Below are positions 49,807 to 58,619 of a DNA stretch of 64,000 nt, one piece after another. The notes under the pieces are model-generated. The model had not been told where the DNA came from. It searched no databases and saw only the letters and a list, made by a program, of their open reading frames with translations. The stretch lies in contig NZ_VIVK01000001.1 of the NCBI RefSeq assembly GCF_007828865.1, positions 5,146,001-5,210,000 on the forward strand. The letters are read 5' to 3'. This DNA comes from Kribbella amoyensis. GTDB lineage: Bacteria > Actinomycetota > Actinomycetes > Propionibacteriales > Kribbellaceae. Every line of letters starts with the position of its first letter. Position 1 is the first letter of the stretch. The position numbers and the translations under genes are program-made.

Positions 49807-52800
49807 ATGCCCGCGAACCTGTTGCTGCTCTCCACCGCCGACACCGATCTGCTCGCCGCGTCACAGGCGCAGGCCGGCTGGAAGGTCGCGAACCCGGCCC
49901 GGGTCGACCTCGCCGATCTGCCCGGCCTGCTCGACGGGGTCGAGGTGGTCGTGGTCCGGCTGCTCGGCGGCCGCCGCGCGTGGGAGGAAGGGCTCGACGC
50001 CGTCCTCGCTTCCGGCCGCCCGACCGTCGTCCTGAGCGGTGAGGCCGCGCCCGACGCCGAGCTGATGTCGCTGTCCACGGTCCCGGCCGGCGCAGTCGCC
50101 GAGGCGCTCGCGTACCTGCGCGAAGGCGGGTCCACCAACCTCGAGAACCTGGCCGGCTTCCTCCGGGACACGCTGCTGCTCACCGGGGACGAGTTCGAGC
50201 CGCCGTACGCGCTCCCGGCGTACGGGGTACGTGACGACCGGCCGTTCACCCCGGACGGACGCCCCGTGGTCGGGATCGTGTACTACCGCGCCCACGAGAT
50301 CTCCGGCAACACCGCCTTCATCGACACGCTCGCCGAGGCCGTGGACGCCGCCGGTGCTCAGCCGCTGCCGGTGTACTGCGGGACGCTGCGCGGCCTGGAT
50401 CCGTCGAGCGACGACAACGCGGCCCTGTTCGACCTGCTCCGCAGCTGTGACGTGCTGGTCACCACCTTGCTCGCGGCCGGTGGGACCGTGGCGGCCGACG
50501 CGAGCGCGGGTGGTACGGACGACGCCTGGGACGCGGGCGCGCTGGCGTCGCTCGACATCCCTTTGATCCAGGGCCTCGCGCTGACCTCGACCCGCGAGCA
50601 GTGGCTGGAGAGCGACGCCGCGATCAGCCCGCTCGACGCGGCGACCCAGGTGGCGATCCCGGAGTTCGACGGCCGGCTGATCACGATCCCGTTCTCCTTC
50701 AAGACCTACGACGCCGAAGGGATCGCGAGCTACCGGCCGGATCCGGAGCGGTGCGCCCGGCTCGCCGGGATCGCGGTGGCGCACGCGCGACTTCGGCACG
50801 TCCCGGTCGCGGAGAAGAAGGTCGCGTTGGTGCTGTCGTCGTACCCGACCAAGCATGCCCGGATCGGGAACGCGGTCGGCCTGGACACCCCGGCGTCCGC
50901 GGTCGTCCTGCTCGGCCGGTTGCAGGCGGCCGGGTACGACCTGGGTGGGCTCGACCTCACCGAGTTGCAGGGTGCCGAGGGGGCCGACGGGCTGATCCAC
51001 CGGCTGATCGCGGCCGGTGGACACGACGTCGACTGGCTGACCGACGAGCAACTGGAGAGTGCGGCGGCGAAGGTCCCGCTCTCGACGTACCAGCGGTGGT
51101 TCGGCCAGGTCCCGGTGACGTTGCGGGACGCGATGACGGAGGCGTGGGGCGAGGCACCGGGGTCGCTGTACGTGGACACGTCCGGGCCGGAGCCGGCGAT
51201 CGCGCTGGCCGCGTTGACGTTCGGCAACGTGGTGCTGATGATCCAGCCGCCGCGCGGGTTCGGCGAGAACCCGGTGGCGATCTACCACGATCCGGACATG
51301 GCCCCGTCGCACCACTACCTGGCCGCGTACCGCTGGCTGGAGGCCGCGCCCGAGGACGGCGGCTTCGGCGCGCACGCGGTCGTCCACCTTGGTAAGCACG
51401 GCACGCTGGAATGGCTGCCGGGCAAGGGGATCGGGCTGGCGGCCGACTGCGCCCCGGACGCCGTCCTGGGGAACCTGCCGCTGGTGTACCCGTTCATCGT
51501 CAACGACCCGGGCGAGGGGACGCAGGCCAAGCGTCGCGGGCACGCCGTGATCGTCGACCACCTGGTCCCGCCGATGGCGCGCGCCGAGACGTACGGCGAC
51601 ATGGCCAAGCTGGAGTACCTGCTGGACGAGTACGCGACCGTGCAGGCGCTCGACCCGGAGAAGGTACCGACCTTGCGGGCGCAGATCTGGACGTTGATCC
51701 AGGCGGCCCAGTTGCACCACGACCTGCACACCACGGAGAAGCCGGACGACGAGGAGTTCGACGAGTTCGTCCTGCACCTCGACGGGTACCTCTGCGAGAT
51801 CAAGGACGTGCAGATCCGCGACGGCCTGCACGTCCTCGGTGGCGGTCCGGCCGGCGAGGCACGGGTGAACCTCGTGCTCGCGGTCCTGCGCGCTGCCCAG
51901 ATGTGGGGCGGTACGGCGGGCGCGGTGCCGGGGTTGCGCAAGGCGCTCGGTGAGACCTTCGGTGTGGACGATGCGGCGATGCTCGCGGATCCGGGCAAGC
52001 CGGTCCCGGAGCTGGCCGACCTCGCGACACTGGCGGACCTGCCCGCGGTCAGCGGTGCGGACGGGGTGGACCTGCTCGAGGCGGTCTCCCGCAAGCTGGT
52101 CCTCGGGATGGAGACGCTGAGCTGGGACGCGGCCAAGGTGCCGGTGGTGATCGCCGAGGTGCTCGGCCGCGACTCCGCCGCCGTGGCCGCCTCGCTGACC
52201 TTCGCCGCGACCGAGGTGGTGCCGCGGCTGGGCCGGACCGGCGACGAGCTGACGAACGTGCTGCGCGCCCTGGACGGCCGGTTCGTCGAGGCGGGTCCGT
52301 CGGGCTCGCCGACCCGCGGCCTGGTGAACGTGCTGCCGACCGGCCGGAACTTCTACGCCGTCGACCCGAAGGCGATCCCGAGCCGCAACGCCTGGGACGT
52401 CGGGGTCGCGCTGGCCGACTCGCTGCTGACCCGGCACCGCGCCGAGACGGGGGAGTGGCCGCGCTCGGTCGGCCTGACGGTCTGGGGGACGTCGGCGATG
52501 CGGACCCAGGGCGACGACCTGGCCGAGGTGCTCTGGCTGCTCGGTTGCCGGCCGGTCTGGGACGAGGCGTCCCGCCGGGTGACCGGGTTCGAGCCGGTCC
52601 CGGTCGCCGAGCTGGGCCGGCCGCGGATCGACGTCACGATCCGGATCTCCGGGTTCTTCCGGGACGCGTTCCCCCACGTGGTGGCGCTGCTGGACGAGGC
52701 GGTCCGGACCGTCGCCGGCCTGGACGAGCCGGCCGAGGACAACTACCTGCGTGCCCACGTCCTCGATGACGTTGCGTCTGGCAACGATCTGCGGGCGTCG

Positions 52801-53523
52801 ACGGCCCGGGTCTTCGGGTCCAAGCCCGGCTCGTACGGCGCCGGCCTGCTGCCGTTGGTCGACGCGCGGAACTGGCGGACCGACGCCGAGCTGGCCGAGG
52901 TGTACGCGGTCTGGGGCGGGTACGCGTACGGCCAGGGCCTGGACGGGGCCGAGGCGCGTGGGTCGATGGAGCGCGCGTACGCCCGGATCCAGGTGGCCGC
53001 GAAGAACGCCGACACCCGCGAGCACGACATCATGGACTCGGACGACTACTTCCAGTACCACGGCGGCATGGTGGCGATGGTGCGGCACCTGACCGGCGCC
53101 AACCCGAAGGCGTACATCGGCGACTCGGCGGTGCCCGCGCAGGTGAAGACCCGGTCGCTGGAGGAGGAGACCAAGCGGGTCTTCCGGGCCCGGGTGGTGA
53201 ATCCGCGCTGGATGGCGGCGATGCAGCGGCACGGGTACAAGGGCGCCTTCGAGATGGCGGCCACGGTCGACTACCTCTTCGGGTACGACGCGACCGCGGG
53301 GGTGGTGGACGACTGGATGTACGAGACGCTCACCACCGAGTACGTCGCGAACCATGAGGTGGCGGAGTTCTTCCGCAAGTCCAACCCGTGGGCCCGGCAC
53401 GGGATCGCGGAGCGGCTGCTCGAAGCGGCCCAGCGCGGACTGTGGTCCGAGCCGTCCGCCGAAGCCCTGGAGACCCTGCGGGCCGCCGTGCTCGAGACCG
53501 AGGGTGACATCGAGGACCGCTGA
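49807..53523 (+). CDS. cobN: Cobaltochelatase subunit CobN
   Basis: This 1,238-residue large subunit of the aerobic cobaltochelatase inserts Co2+ into hydrogenobyrinic acid a,c-diamide. It shows MNAAELCNGMKL-type family features such as VVHLGKHGTLEWLPGKGIGL, the metal-site region, and NFYAVDPKAIPSRNAWDVG. ATG at 49807 follows GAGGAAGGA directly downstream of the riboswitch; an upstream frame (49720) would read the riboswitch itself. Its partner ATPase is the chlID fusion 1.1 kb further on. No separate CobS/CobT is visible, as in actinobacteria. Confidence 0.95.
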   Translation: MPANLLLLSTADTDLLAASQAQAGWKVANPARVDLADLPGLLDGVEVVVVRLLGGRRAWEEGLDAVLASGRPTVVLSGEAAPDAELMSLSTVPAGAVAEALAYLREGGSTNLENLAGFLRDTLLLTGDEFEPPYALPAYGVRDDRPFTPDGRPVVGIVYYRAHEISGNTAFIDTLAEAVDAAGAQPLPVYCGTLRGLDPSSDDNAALFDLLRSCDVLVTTLLAAGGTVAADASAGGTDDAWDAGALASLDIPLIQGLALTSTREQWLESDAAISPLDAATQVAIPEFDGRLITIPFSFKTYDAEGIASYRPDPERCARLAGIAVAHARLRHVPVAEKKVALVLSSYPTKHARIGNAVGLDTPASAVVLLGRLQAAGYDLGGLDLTELQGAEGADGLIHRLIAAGGHDVDWLTDEQLESAAAKVPLSTYQRWFGQVPVTLRDAMTEAWGEAPGSLYVDTSGPEPAIALAALTFGNVVLMIQPPRGFGENPVAIYHDPDMAPSHHYLAAYRWLEAAPEDGGFGAHAVVHLGKHGTLEWLPGKGIGLAADCAPDAVLGNLPLVYPFIVNDPGEGTQAKRRGHAVIVDHLVPPMARAETYGDMAKLEYLLDEYATVQALDPEKVPTLRAQIWTLIQAAQLHHDLHTTEKPDDEEFDEFVLHLDGYLCEIKDVQIRDGLHVLGGGPAGEARVNLVLAVLRAAQMWGGTAGAVPGLRKALGETFGVDDAAMLADPGKPVPELADLATLADLPAVSGADGVDLLEAVSRKLVLGMETLSWDAAKVPVVIAEVLGRDSAAVAASLTFAATEVVPRLGRTGDELTNVLRALDGRFVEAGPSGSPTRGLVNVLPTGRNFYAVDPKAIPSRNAWDVGVALADSLLTRHRAETGEWPRSVGLTVWGTSAMRTQGDDLAEVLWLLGCRPVWDEASRRVTGFEPVPVAELGRPRIDVTIRISGFFRDAFPHVVALLDEAVRTVAGLDEPAEDNYLRAHVLDDVASGNDLRASTARVFGSKPGSYGAGLLPLVDARNWRTDAELAEVYAVWGGYAYGQGLDGAEARGSMERAYARIQVAAKNADTREHDIMDSDDYFQYHGGMVAMVRHLTGANPKAYIGDSAVPAQVKTRSLEEETKRVFRARVVNPRWMAAMQRHGYKGAFEMAATVDYLFGYDATAGVVDDWMYETLTTEYVANHEVAEFFRKSNPWARHGIAERLLEAAQRGLWSEPSAEALETLRAAVLETEGDIEDR

Positions 53524-53581
53524 CTCCTGCTCGACGTCCGGTGTTCAGGCCGGGCCCGACGCGGTGTGATTGGGTGGAGTC

Positions 53582-54349
53582 ATGGCTGCCGAGCGACTCC
53601 GGGTCCTGATCACCAACGACGACGGGTACCAGGCGCGCGGGATCCGCGCCCTCGCGGCAGCCGTCGCCGCCCAGGGTCACGACGTGGTCGTGGTCGCGCC
53701 GCTGGACGACCAGAGCGGCGTCGGGTCCGCCCGGGCCGGGATGGTCGGGCGGCCGATCGAGTCGGCGTCCGAGGAGGCCGGTGGCATCACCTTCACGGGG
53801 ATCGCCGGCACGCCCGCGCTCGCGGTGACGCTGGCCGCCGTCGGCGCGTTCGGGGCCGCGCCGGACGTGGTCGTCTCCGGGATCAACCACGGCCACAACA
53901 TCGGCGTACCGATCCTGCACTCCGGGACCGTCGCGGCCGCGCTCACCGCCGCGACCCAGGGGATGTCGGCGCTCGCAGTGAGTATCGACTCCGAGACCCC
54001 GCAGTACCTGGAGACCGCCGGCGCGGTCGCGGCCGAGGCGCTCGACTGGCTCGTCGGCGAACCGGCCGGCACGGTCCTCACGCTGAACGTCCCGGATCGC
54101 CCGGTGGCCGAGCTGGAGGGGATCCGGCGCGCCCACCTGACGCCGATCGAACGGTCCCGCATCGCCGGGACCGTCGCCGAGACCGGCGAGCCGATGATCG
54201 TGCTGGAGGACCCGGAGGCCGCGCCCGACCCGGCCACCGACGAGGCCCTGCTGGCCAAGGGCTACGTCACCGTCACGCCCATCGTCGGGGTGCGCGAGAC
54301 CGACGTCGCGGTTCCCACCGACCGGTGGACCGAAGCGCTCCAGTCCTGA
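53582..54349 (+). CDS. surE: 5'/3'-nucleotidase SurE
   Basis: This 255-residue survival protein dephosphorylates nucleoside monophosphates. It carries LITNDDGYQARGI with the metal-binding Asp-Asp pair, VVSGINHGHNIG and HSGTVAAALTA. ATG at 53582 follows GGTGGAG; a TTG 12 bases earlier is not needed. It sits 58 bases after cobN and before the second B12 riboswitch, so it probably shares the cobN transcript and its B12 control. SurE is not a known cobalamin enzyme, but a phosphatase of alpha-ribazole phosphate or an intermediate is one possible role. Confidence 0.93.
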   Translation: MAAERLRVLITNDDGYQARGIRALAAAVAAQGHDVVVVAPLDDQSGVGSARAGMVGRPIESASEEAGGITFTGIAGTPALAVTLAAVGAFGAAPDVVVSGINHGHNIGVPILHSGTVAAALTAATQGMSALAVSIDSETPQYLETAGAVAAEALDWLVGEPAGTVLTLNVPDRPVAELEGIRRAHLTPIERSRIAGTVAETGEPMIVLEDPEAAPDPATDEALLAKGYVTVTPIVGVRETDVAVPTDRWTEALQS

Positions 54350-54426
54350 GGCTCCGCGGCCGGTAGGTGGTGATCGTCGCCACCCGACCGGAGTGCTGCC
54401 CGGGGCGTCGCCGTGTGCCATGATCT

Positions 54427-54594
54427 GGCGGACGGCAGTGGAGGAACACCGGTGACCGGCTGAGGCCGGGAGTCCGGGGCGGTCCCGCCACTGTGACCGG
54501 GTGATTCCCGGAAGCCAGGACATCTGCCGCCGTCCGCCCGGGAGCGTTGGCGTGCCCGGGTGTGCCGAGTGCCGTTGCGGGCGTGGACACCCGC
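54427..54594 (+). ncRNA. Cobalamin riboswitch upstream of chlID
   Basis: P1 is GGCGGACGGCAG (54427-54438) with CTGCCGCCGTCCGCC (54524-54538). The core GGTCCCGCCACTGTGACC lies at 54481-54498 and the B12-box is AGCCAGGACATCTGCC. P13, GCGGG-CGTGGACA-CCCGC (54577-54594), has the same loop as the cobN riboswitch and can pair with L5 (GAGTCC). A ribosome binding site GAAGGGA follows, 11 bases before the ATG at 54617. Confidence 0.93.
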
Positions 54595-54616
54595 TGGACG
54601 AAGGGAATCGCCGCTG

Positions 54617-56653
54617 ATGCGGTCTGCTCCGACCACTGCCCGTCCTTCGCTGGGCTTCCCGTTCACCGCCGTCGTCGGGATGGACGACCTGCAGCTCGCG
54701 CTGGTGCTGGCCGCGATCTCACCGGCCATCGGCGGCGTGCTGATCCGCGGCGAGAAGGGGACGGCCAAGTCGACGGCCGTCCGCGCCCTGACCGAGATCC
54801 TGCCCCCGGTCGACGTGGTCACCGGCTGCCGGTTCTCCTGCGACCCGGGCGACCCCGATCCCGACTGCCCCGACGGTCCCCATGACGCCGCTGCCGCTGC
54901 GGTGCGACCCGCGCGGCTGGTGGAACTGCCGGTGGGCGCGACCGAGGACCGGGTACTCGGCTCGCTGCACCTGGAACGCGCGCTGGCCGAGGGCATCACG
55001 GCGTACGAGCCGGGGTTGCTCGCCGCCGCGCATCGCGGGCTGCTGTACGTGGACGAGGTCAACCTGCTGCACGACCACCTGGTCGACGTCCTGCTGGACG
55101 CGGCCGCGATGGGCCGGGCGACCGTCGAGCGGGACGGGGTGTCGGTGACGCACCCGGCGCGGTTCGTCCTGGTCGGGACGATGAACCCGGAGGAGGGCGA
55201 GCTCCGGCCACAGCTGCTCGACCGGTTCGGCCTGACCGTGGACGTGGTCGCGAGCCGGGATCCCGCGGTCCGGGTCGAGGTGATGCGGGCACGGCTGGCG
55301 TACGAGGCCGACGCGGCGAGCTTCGTCGGCCGGTACGACGCCGCGCAGCGCGAACTCGCCGAGCGCATCGTCAAGGCGCGGAGCCTGCTGGCGGACGTGA
55401 TCCTGACCGACCCGGCGCTGCGGCAGATCGCCGAGATCTGCGCCGCCTTCGACGTGGACGGGATGCGGGCGGACCTGGTCACCGCGCGGACCGCGGTCGC
55501 ACACGCGGCCTGGTCGGGGCGGACCGTGGTGGAGGTGGAGGACGTCCGGGCCGCGGCGAAGCTCGCCCTGCCGCACCGGCGGCGGCGCAACCCGTTCGAC
55601 GCGCCCGGGCTGGACGAGGAGCAGCTCGAGCAGGCGATCAACGACAGCATGCCGCAAGACCCGGACGACGATCCCGACGGTGGTCCCGACGGCGGTCCCG
55701 GGGGTGGCGGGCCTGAGGGTGGTCCGGATGATGGCGGGCCGGATCGTGATGGGTCGGACCGCGACTCCGCGTCCTCCGGCGCCGACGACGCGAACAACGC
55801 CGAGCAAGCTGGCGCGGCGCCGGCCGGGCAGGTCGCGGCCAGTTCCGAGCCGTACAAGGCGCGCCTGCTCAGCATCCAGTCGGCCGGGACCGGGGTCGCC
55901 GGCCGCCGGTCGCGCGCGATCACCGAGGTGGGCCGCGTCGTCGGCGACCGCGTCCGGGTCGGGCGTGAGTCCGGCCGCCCGCATCTGCTGGCGACCCTGC
56001 GCAACGCGGCGCCGCACCAGCGCACCCGCGGCCGGACCGGTCCGGGTCTCGCCGTGCGGCCGGCCGACGTCCGGATGACGGTCCGCGAAGGCCGCGAGGG
56101 CAACCTGGTCCTCTTCTGCGTCGACGCGTCCGGCTCGATGGGGACGAAGAAGCGGATGGGCGAGGTGAAGACGGCGATCGTCTCGCTCCTGCTGGACGCG
56201 TACCAGCGCCGCGACACGGTCGGCCTGGTCACCTTCGCCCGCACCACGGCCACGGTCGCGCTGCCGCCGACCGGCAGTGTCGAGACCGCGGTTCGCCGGC
56301 TCGAATCCCTGCCGACCGGCGGGCGGACCCCACTGGCCGAAGGTCTGCTGCAAGCGGCCGACGTCCTGCGAATCGCCGCGATCCGCGATCCGCGCCGCCG
56401 GCCGATGCTCGTCCTCGTCACCGACGGCCGGGCGACCCAAGGTGAGAACGCCTTCGCCCGGGCTCGTCAGGCCGCCGGGTGGATCGCGGCGCAGGGGATC
56501 GCCACGATCGTCGTGGACTGTGAGTCACGGCGTGGCGTCCGGCTCGGGCTGGCGGCAGAACTGGCCGGCGACCTCGGCGCGGAGTACCTGGATCTGGGCG
56601 AGGTCGCGGCGGGTCACCTGGTCCGCGCGGTGACGGAACGGCGGGCCGCCTGA
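54617..56653 (+). CDS. Fused AAA+ ATPase and VWA protein, ChlI-ChlD-like cobaltochelatase subunit
   Basis: This 678-residue protein combines a ChlI-like AAA+ domain (Walker A IRGEKGTAKSTAVRAL, Walker B GLLYVDEVNLL, residues about 20-320) and a C-terminal von Willebrand A domain. A linker rich in Gly, Asp and Pro (about 345-400) separates them. The VWA MIDAS motif is DASGSMG, with T and D partners in LVTFARTTATV and VTDGRATQGE. With CobN it drives metal insertion, taking the place of CobS and CobT. ATG at 54617 lies just after the second B12 riboswitch. Its stop overlaps the start of cobO (TGATG). Confidence 0.9.
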   Translation: MRSAPTTARPSLGFPFTAVVGMDDLQLALVLAAISPAIGGVLIRGEKGTAKSTAVRALTEILPPVDVVTGCRFSCDPGDPDPDCPDGPHDAAAAAVRPARLVELPVGATEDRVLGSLHLERALAEGITAYEPGLLAAAHRGLLYVDEVNLLHDHLVDVLLDAAAMGRATVERDGVSVTHPARFVLVGTMNPEEGELRPQLLDRFGLTVDVVASRDPAVRVEVMRARLAYEADAASFVGRYDAAQRELAERIVKARSLLADVILTDPALRQIAEICAAFDVDGMRADLVTARTAVAHAAWSGRTVVEVEDVRAAAKLALPHRRRRNPFDAPGLDEEQLEQAINDSMPQDPDDDPDGGPDGGPGGGGPEGGPDDGGPDRDGSDRDSASSGADDANNAEQAGAAPAGQVAASSEPYKARLLSIQSAGTGVAGRRSRAITEVGRVVGDRVRVGRESGRPHLLATLRNAAPHQRTRGRTGPGLAVRPADVRMTVREGREGNLVLFCVDASGSMGTKKRMGEVKTAIVSLLLDAYQRRDTVGLVTFARTTATVALPPTGSVETAVRRLESLPTGGRTPLAEGLLQAADVLRIAAIRDPRRRPMLVLVTDGRATQGENAFARARQAAGWIAAQGIATIVVDCESRRGVRLGLAAELAGDLGAEYLDLGEVAAGHLVRAVTERRAA

Positions 56654-57267
56654 TGCCGCAAGGACAGCCGACCGAGGTACCGAAGGACGGTCTGACCACC
56701 CGGCAGCGGCGGAACCGGCCGTTGCTGATGGTGCACACCGGGGAGATGAAGGGGAAGTCGACCGCCGCCTTCGGGATGGCGTTGCGCGGCTGGAACCAGG
56801 GCTGGAACATCGGCGTGTTCCAGTTCGTCAAGAGCGCGAAGTGGCGGGTCGGCGAGGAGAGCGCGTTCAAGGCGCTCGGGCAGTTGCACGAGGCAACGGG
56901 TCAGGGTGGTCCGGTCGAGTGGCACAAGATGGGCGAGGGCTGGAGCTGGTCGCGCAAGAGCGGCACCGAGGAGGACCACGCCGCCGCCGCGCTGGAGGGC
57001 TGGCGGGAGATCCAGCGCCGGATCGCGGCCGAGGCGCACGACCTGTACGTGCTGGACGAGTTCACCTATCCGATGAAGTGGGGCTGGGTCGACGTCGACG
57101 AGGTGGTCGCGACGCTGACGGACCGGCCGGGCCACCAGTACGTGGTGATCACCGGCCGGAACGCCGATCCACGGTTGCTCGCCGCGGCCGATCTGGTCAC
57201 CGAGATGACCAAGGTGAAGCATCCGATGGACGCGGGGCAGAAGGGCCAGAAGGGGATCGAGTGGTGA
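56653..57267 (+). CDS. cobO: Cob(I)yrinic acid a,c-diamide adenosyltransferase
   Basis: This 204-residue ATP:corrinoid adenosyltransferase is of the CobA/CobO type. It has the P-loop variant MVHTGEMKGKSTAAFG, DLYVLDEFTYPMKWGWVD and VITGRNADPRLLAAADLVTEM, all diagnostic. It adds the 5'-deoxyadenosyl group to reduced corrinoid. It lies between the chelatase gene and cobB in a tightly overlapping operon. Confidence 0.95.
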   Translation: MPQGQPTEVPKDGLTTRQRRNRPLLMVHTGEMKGKSTAAFGMALRGWNQGWNIGVFQFVKSAKWRVGEESAFKALGQLHEATGQGGPVEWHKMGEGWSWSRKSGTEEDHAAAALEGWREIQRRIAAEAHDLYVLDEFTYPMKWGWVDVDEVVATLTDRPGHQYVVITGRNADPRLLAAADLVTEMTKVKHPMDAGQKGQKGIEW

Positions 57268-58619
57268 TCCCGCGGATCGTCGTGGCCGCACCCGCCTCGG
57301 GGGCCGGCAAGACGACGGTCGCGGTCGGGCTGATGGCGGCCCTGCGGAAGGCCGGGCACACCGTGGCCGGGTTCAAGGTCGGCCCGGACTACATCGATCC
57401 CGGCTTCCACGCCGTCGCGACCGGGCGCCCCGGCCGCAACCTCGACGCGATGCTGTCCGGCGAGGAACGCGTCGCACCGTTGTTCACCCACGGCGCGGCG
57501 GGGGCGGACATCGCCGTGGTCGAGGGCGTGATGGGCCTGTACGACGGCGCCCTCGGGACCGACGGGTTCTCCTCCACGGCCCATGTCGCGAAGTTGCTCC
57601 GGGCCCCTGTCGTCCTGGTGGTCGACGCCTCGGCGGCCGGTCGCAGTGTGGGTGCCGTGGTCCAGGGATTCGTTGCCTTCGACACCGAGGTACGGATCGT
57701 CGGGGTGATCCTGAACAAGGTCGGCTCCGACCGGCACGAGGCCGAGGTCCGGGCCGGGGTCGCCCCGACCGGTGTCCCGGTGCTCGGCGTTCTCCGCCGC
57801 GATACCAGGCTGACCGTCCCGAGCCGTCACCTCGGCCTGGTTCCCGCCGACGAGCAGAGGAGTCAGGCGGACACCGCGGTCGAGGCGGCGGCCGAGCTGG
57901 TTCGCGCGGGTGTCGACCTCGAGGCATTCGTCGCTGCGGCGAGCGCGGCCGTGCCCTTGGAGACGGACGTGTGGGACCCGGCCGATGAGGTCGCCCCGGC
58001 CGAGGCGGGCAGGCCGGTGATCGCGATGGCGGGCGGGCCGGTCTTCTCCTTCCGGTACACCGAGACGGCCGAGCTGCTGACCGCGGCCGGTGCCGAGGTG
58101 GTCACGTTCGACCCGTTGCACGACCAGTTGCCCGAGGCAACCGCCGCGCTGTACCTCGGGGGCGGCTTCCCGGAGATGCACGCCGAGGCGCTCTCCGCGA
58201 ACGTCGCCCTGCGGGACCAGGTGGCCGGTGCCGTCGCGGGCGGTCTGCCCGTGATCGCCGAGTGCGCCGGACTGCTCTACCTGTGCCGTGAGCTGGACGG
58301 GCACCCGATGACCGGCGTCCTGCCTGCCGTGGCGCGGATGACGAGCAAGCTGACGCTGGGATACCGGACCGCCATCGCCGCGAGGACGACGGCGTTCTTC
58401 GACGAGGGACGGCGCGTCCGTGGACACGAGTTCCACCGCACCGAGGTCGTCGCGGACGACGGCGACTCACCCGCTTGGTACCTCCCGGGCGGCAGCACCG
58501 AAGGAATCACCCGGCCGACCGTGCACGCGTCGTACCTGCATCTGCATTGGACGGCGACACCGGACGTCCCCGCTCGTCTTGTAGCGGCAGCGCGGATCCA
58601 CGCGGGGCTGGAGAAGTGA
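57264..58619 (+). CDS. cobB: Hydrogenobyrinic acid a,c-diamide synthase (cobyrinate a,c-diamide synthase)
   Basis: This 451-residue glutamine-dependent amidase starts VIPRIVVAAPASGAGKTTVAVGLMAAL with a dethiobiotin synthetase-like P-loop and ends with a type 1 glutamine amidotransferase domain. That domain carries its nucleophile cysteine in GLPVIAECAGLLYLCREL. It makes the substrate used by CobN. Its GTG start overlaps the cobO stop (GTGA at 57264-57267) and its stop overlaps the next start by the same pattern. Confidence 0.95.
   Translation: MIPRIVVAAPASGAGKTTVAVGLMAALRKAGHTVAGFKVGPDYIDPGFHAVATGRPGRNLDAMLSGEERVAPLFTHGAAGADIAVVEGVMGLYDGALGTDGFSSTAHVAKLLRAPVVLVVDASAAGRSVGAVVQGFVAFDTEVRIVGVILNKVGSDRHEAEVRAGVAPTGVPVLGVLRRDTRLTVPSRHLGLVPADEQRSQADTAVEAAAELVRAGVDLEAFVAAASAAVPLETDVWDPADEVAPAEAGRPVIAMAGGPVFSFRYTETAELLTAAGAEVVTFDPLHDQLPEATAALYLGGGFPEMHAEALSANVALRDQVAGAVAGGLPVIAECAGLLYLCRELDGHPMTGVLPAVARMTSKLTLGYRTAIAARTTAFFDEGRRVRGHEFHRTEVVADDGDSPAWYLPGGSTEGITRPTVHASYLHLHWTATPDVPARLVAAARIHAGLEK

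Noticed and set aside
49861..53400. Minus-strand open frame opposite cobN
   Set aside because: The cobN frame has clear family motifs, while this frame gives only Arg/Val/Gly/His-rich sequence.
54262..56421. Minus-strand open frame opposite chlID
   Set aside because: It is Ser/Arg-rich low-complexity sequence, a shadow of the ChlI-ChlD gene.
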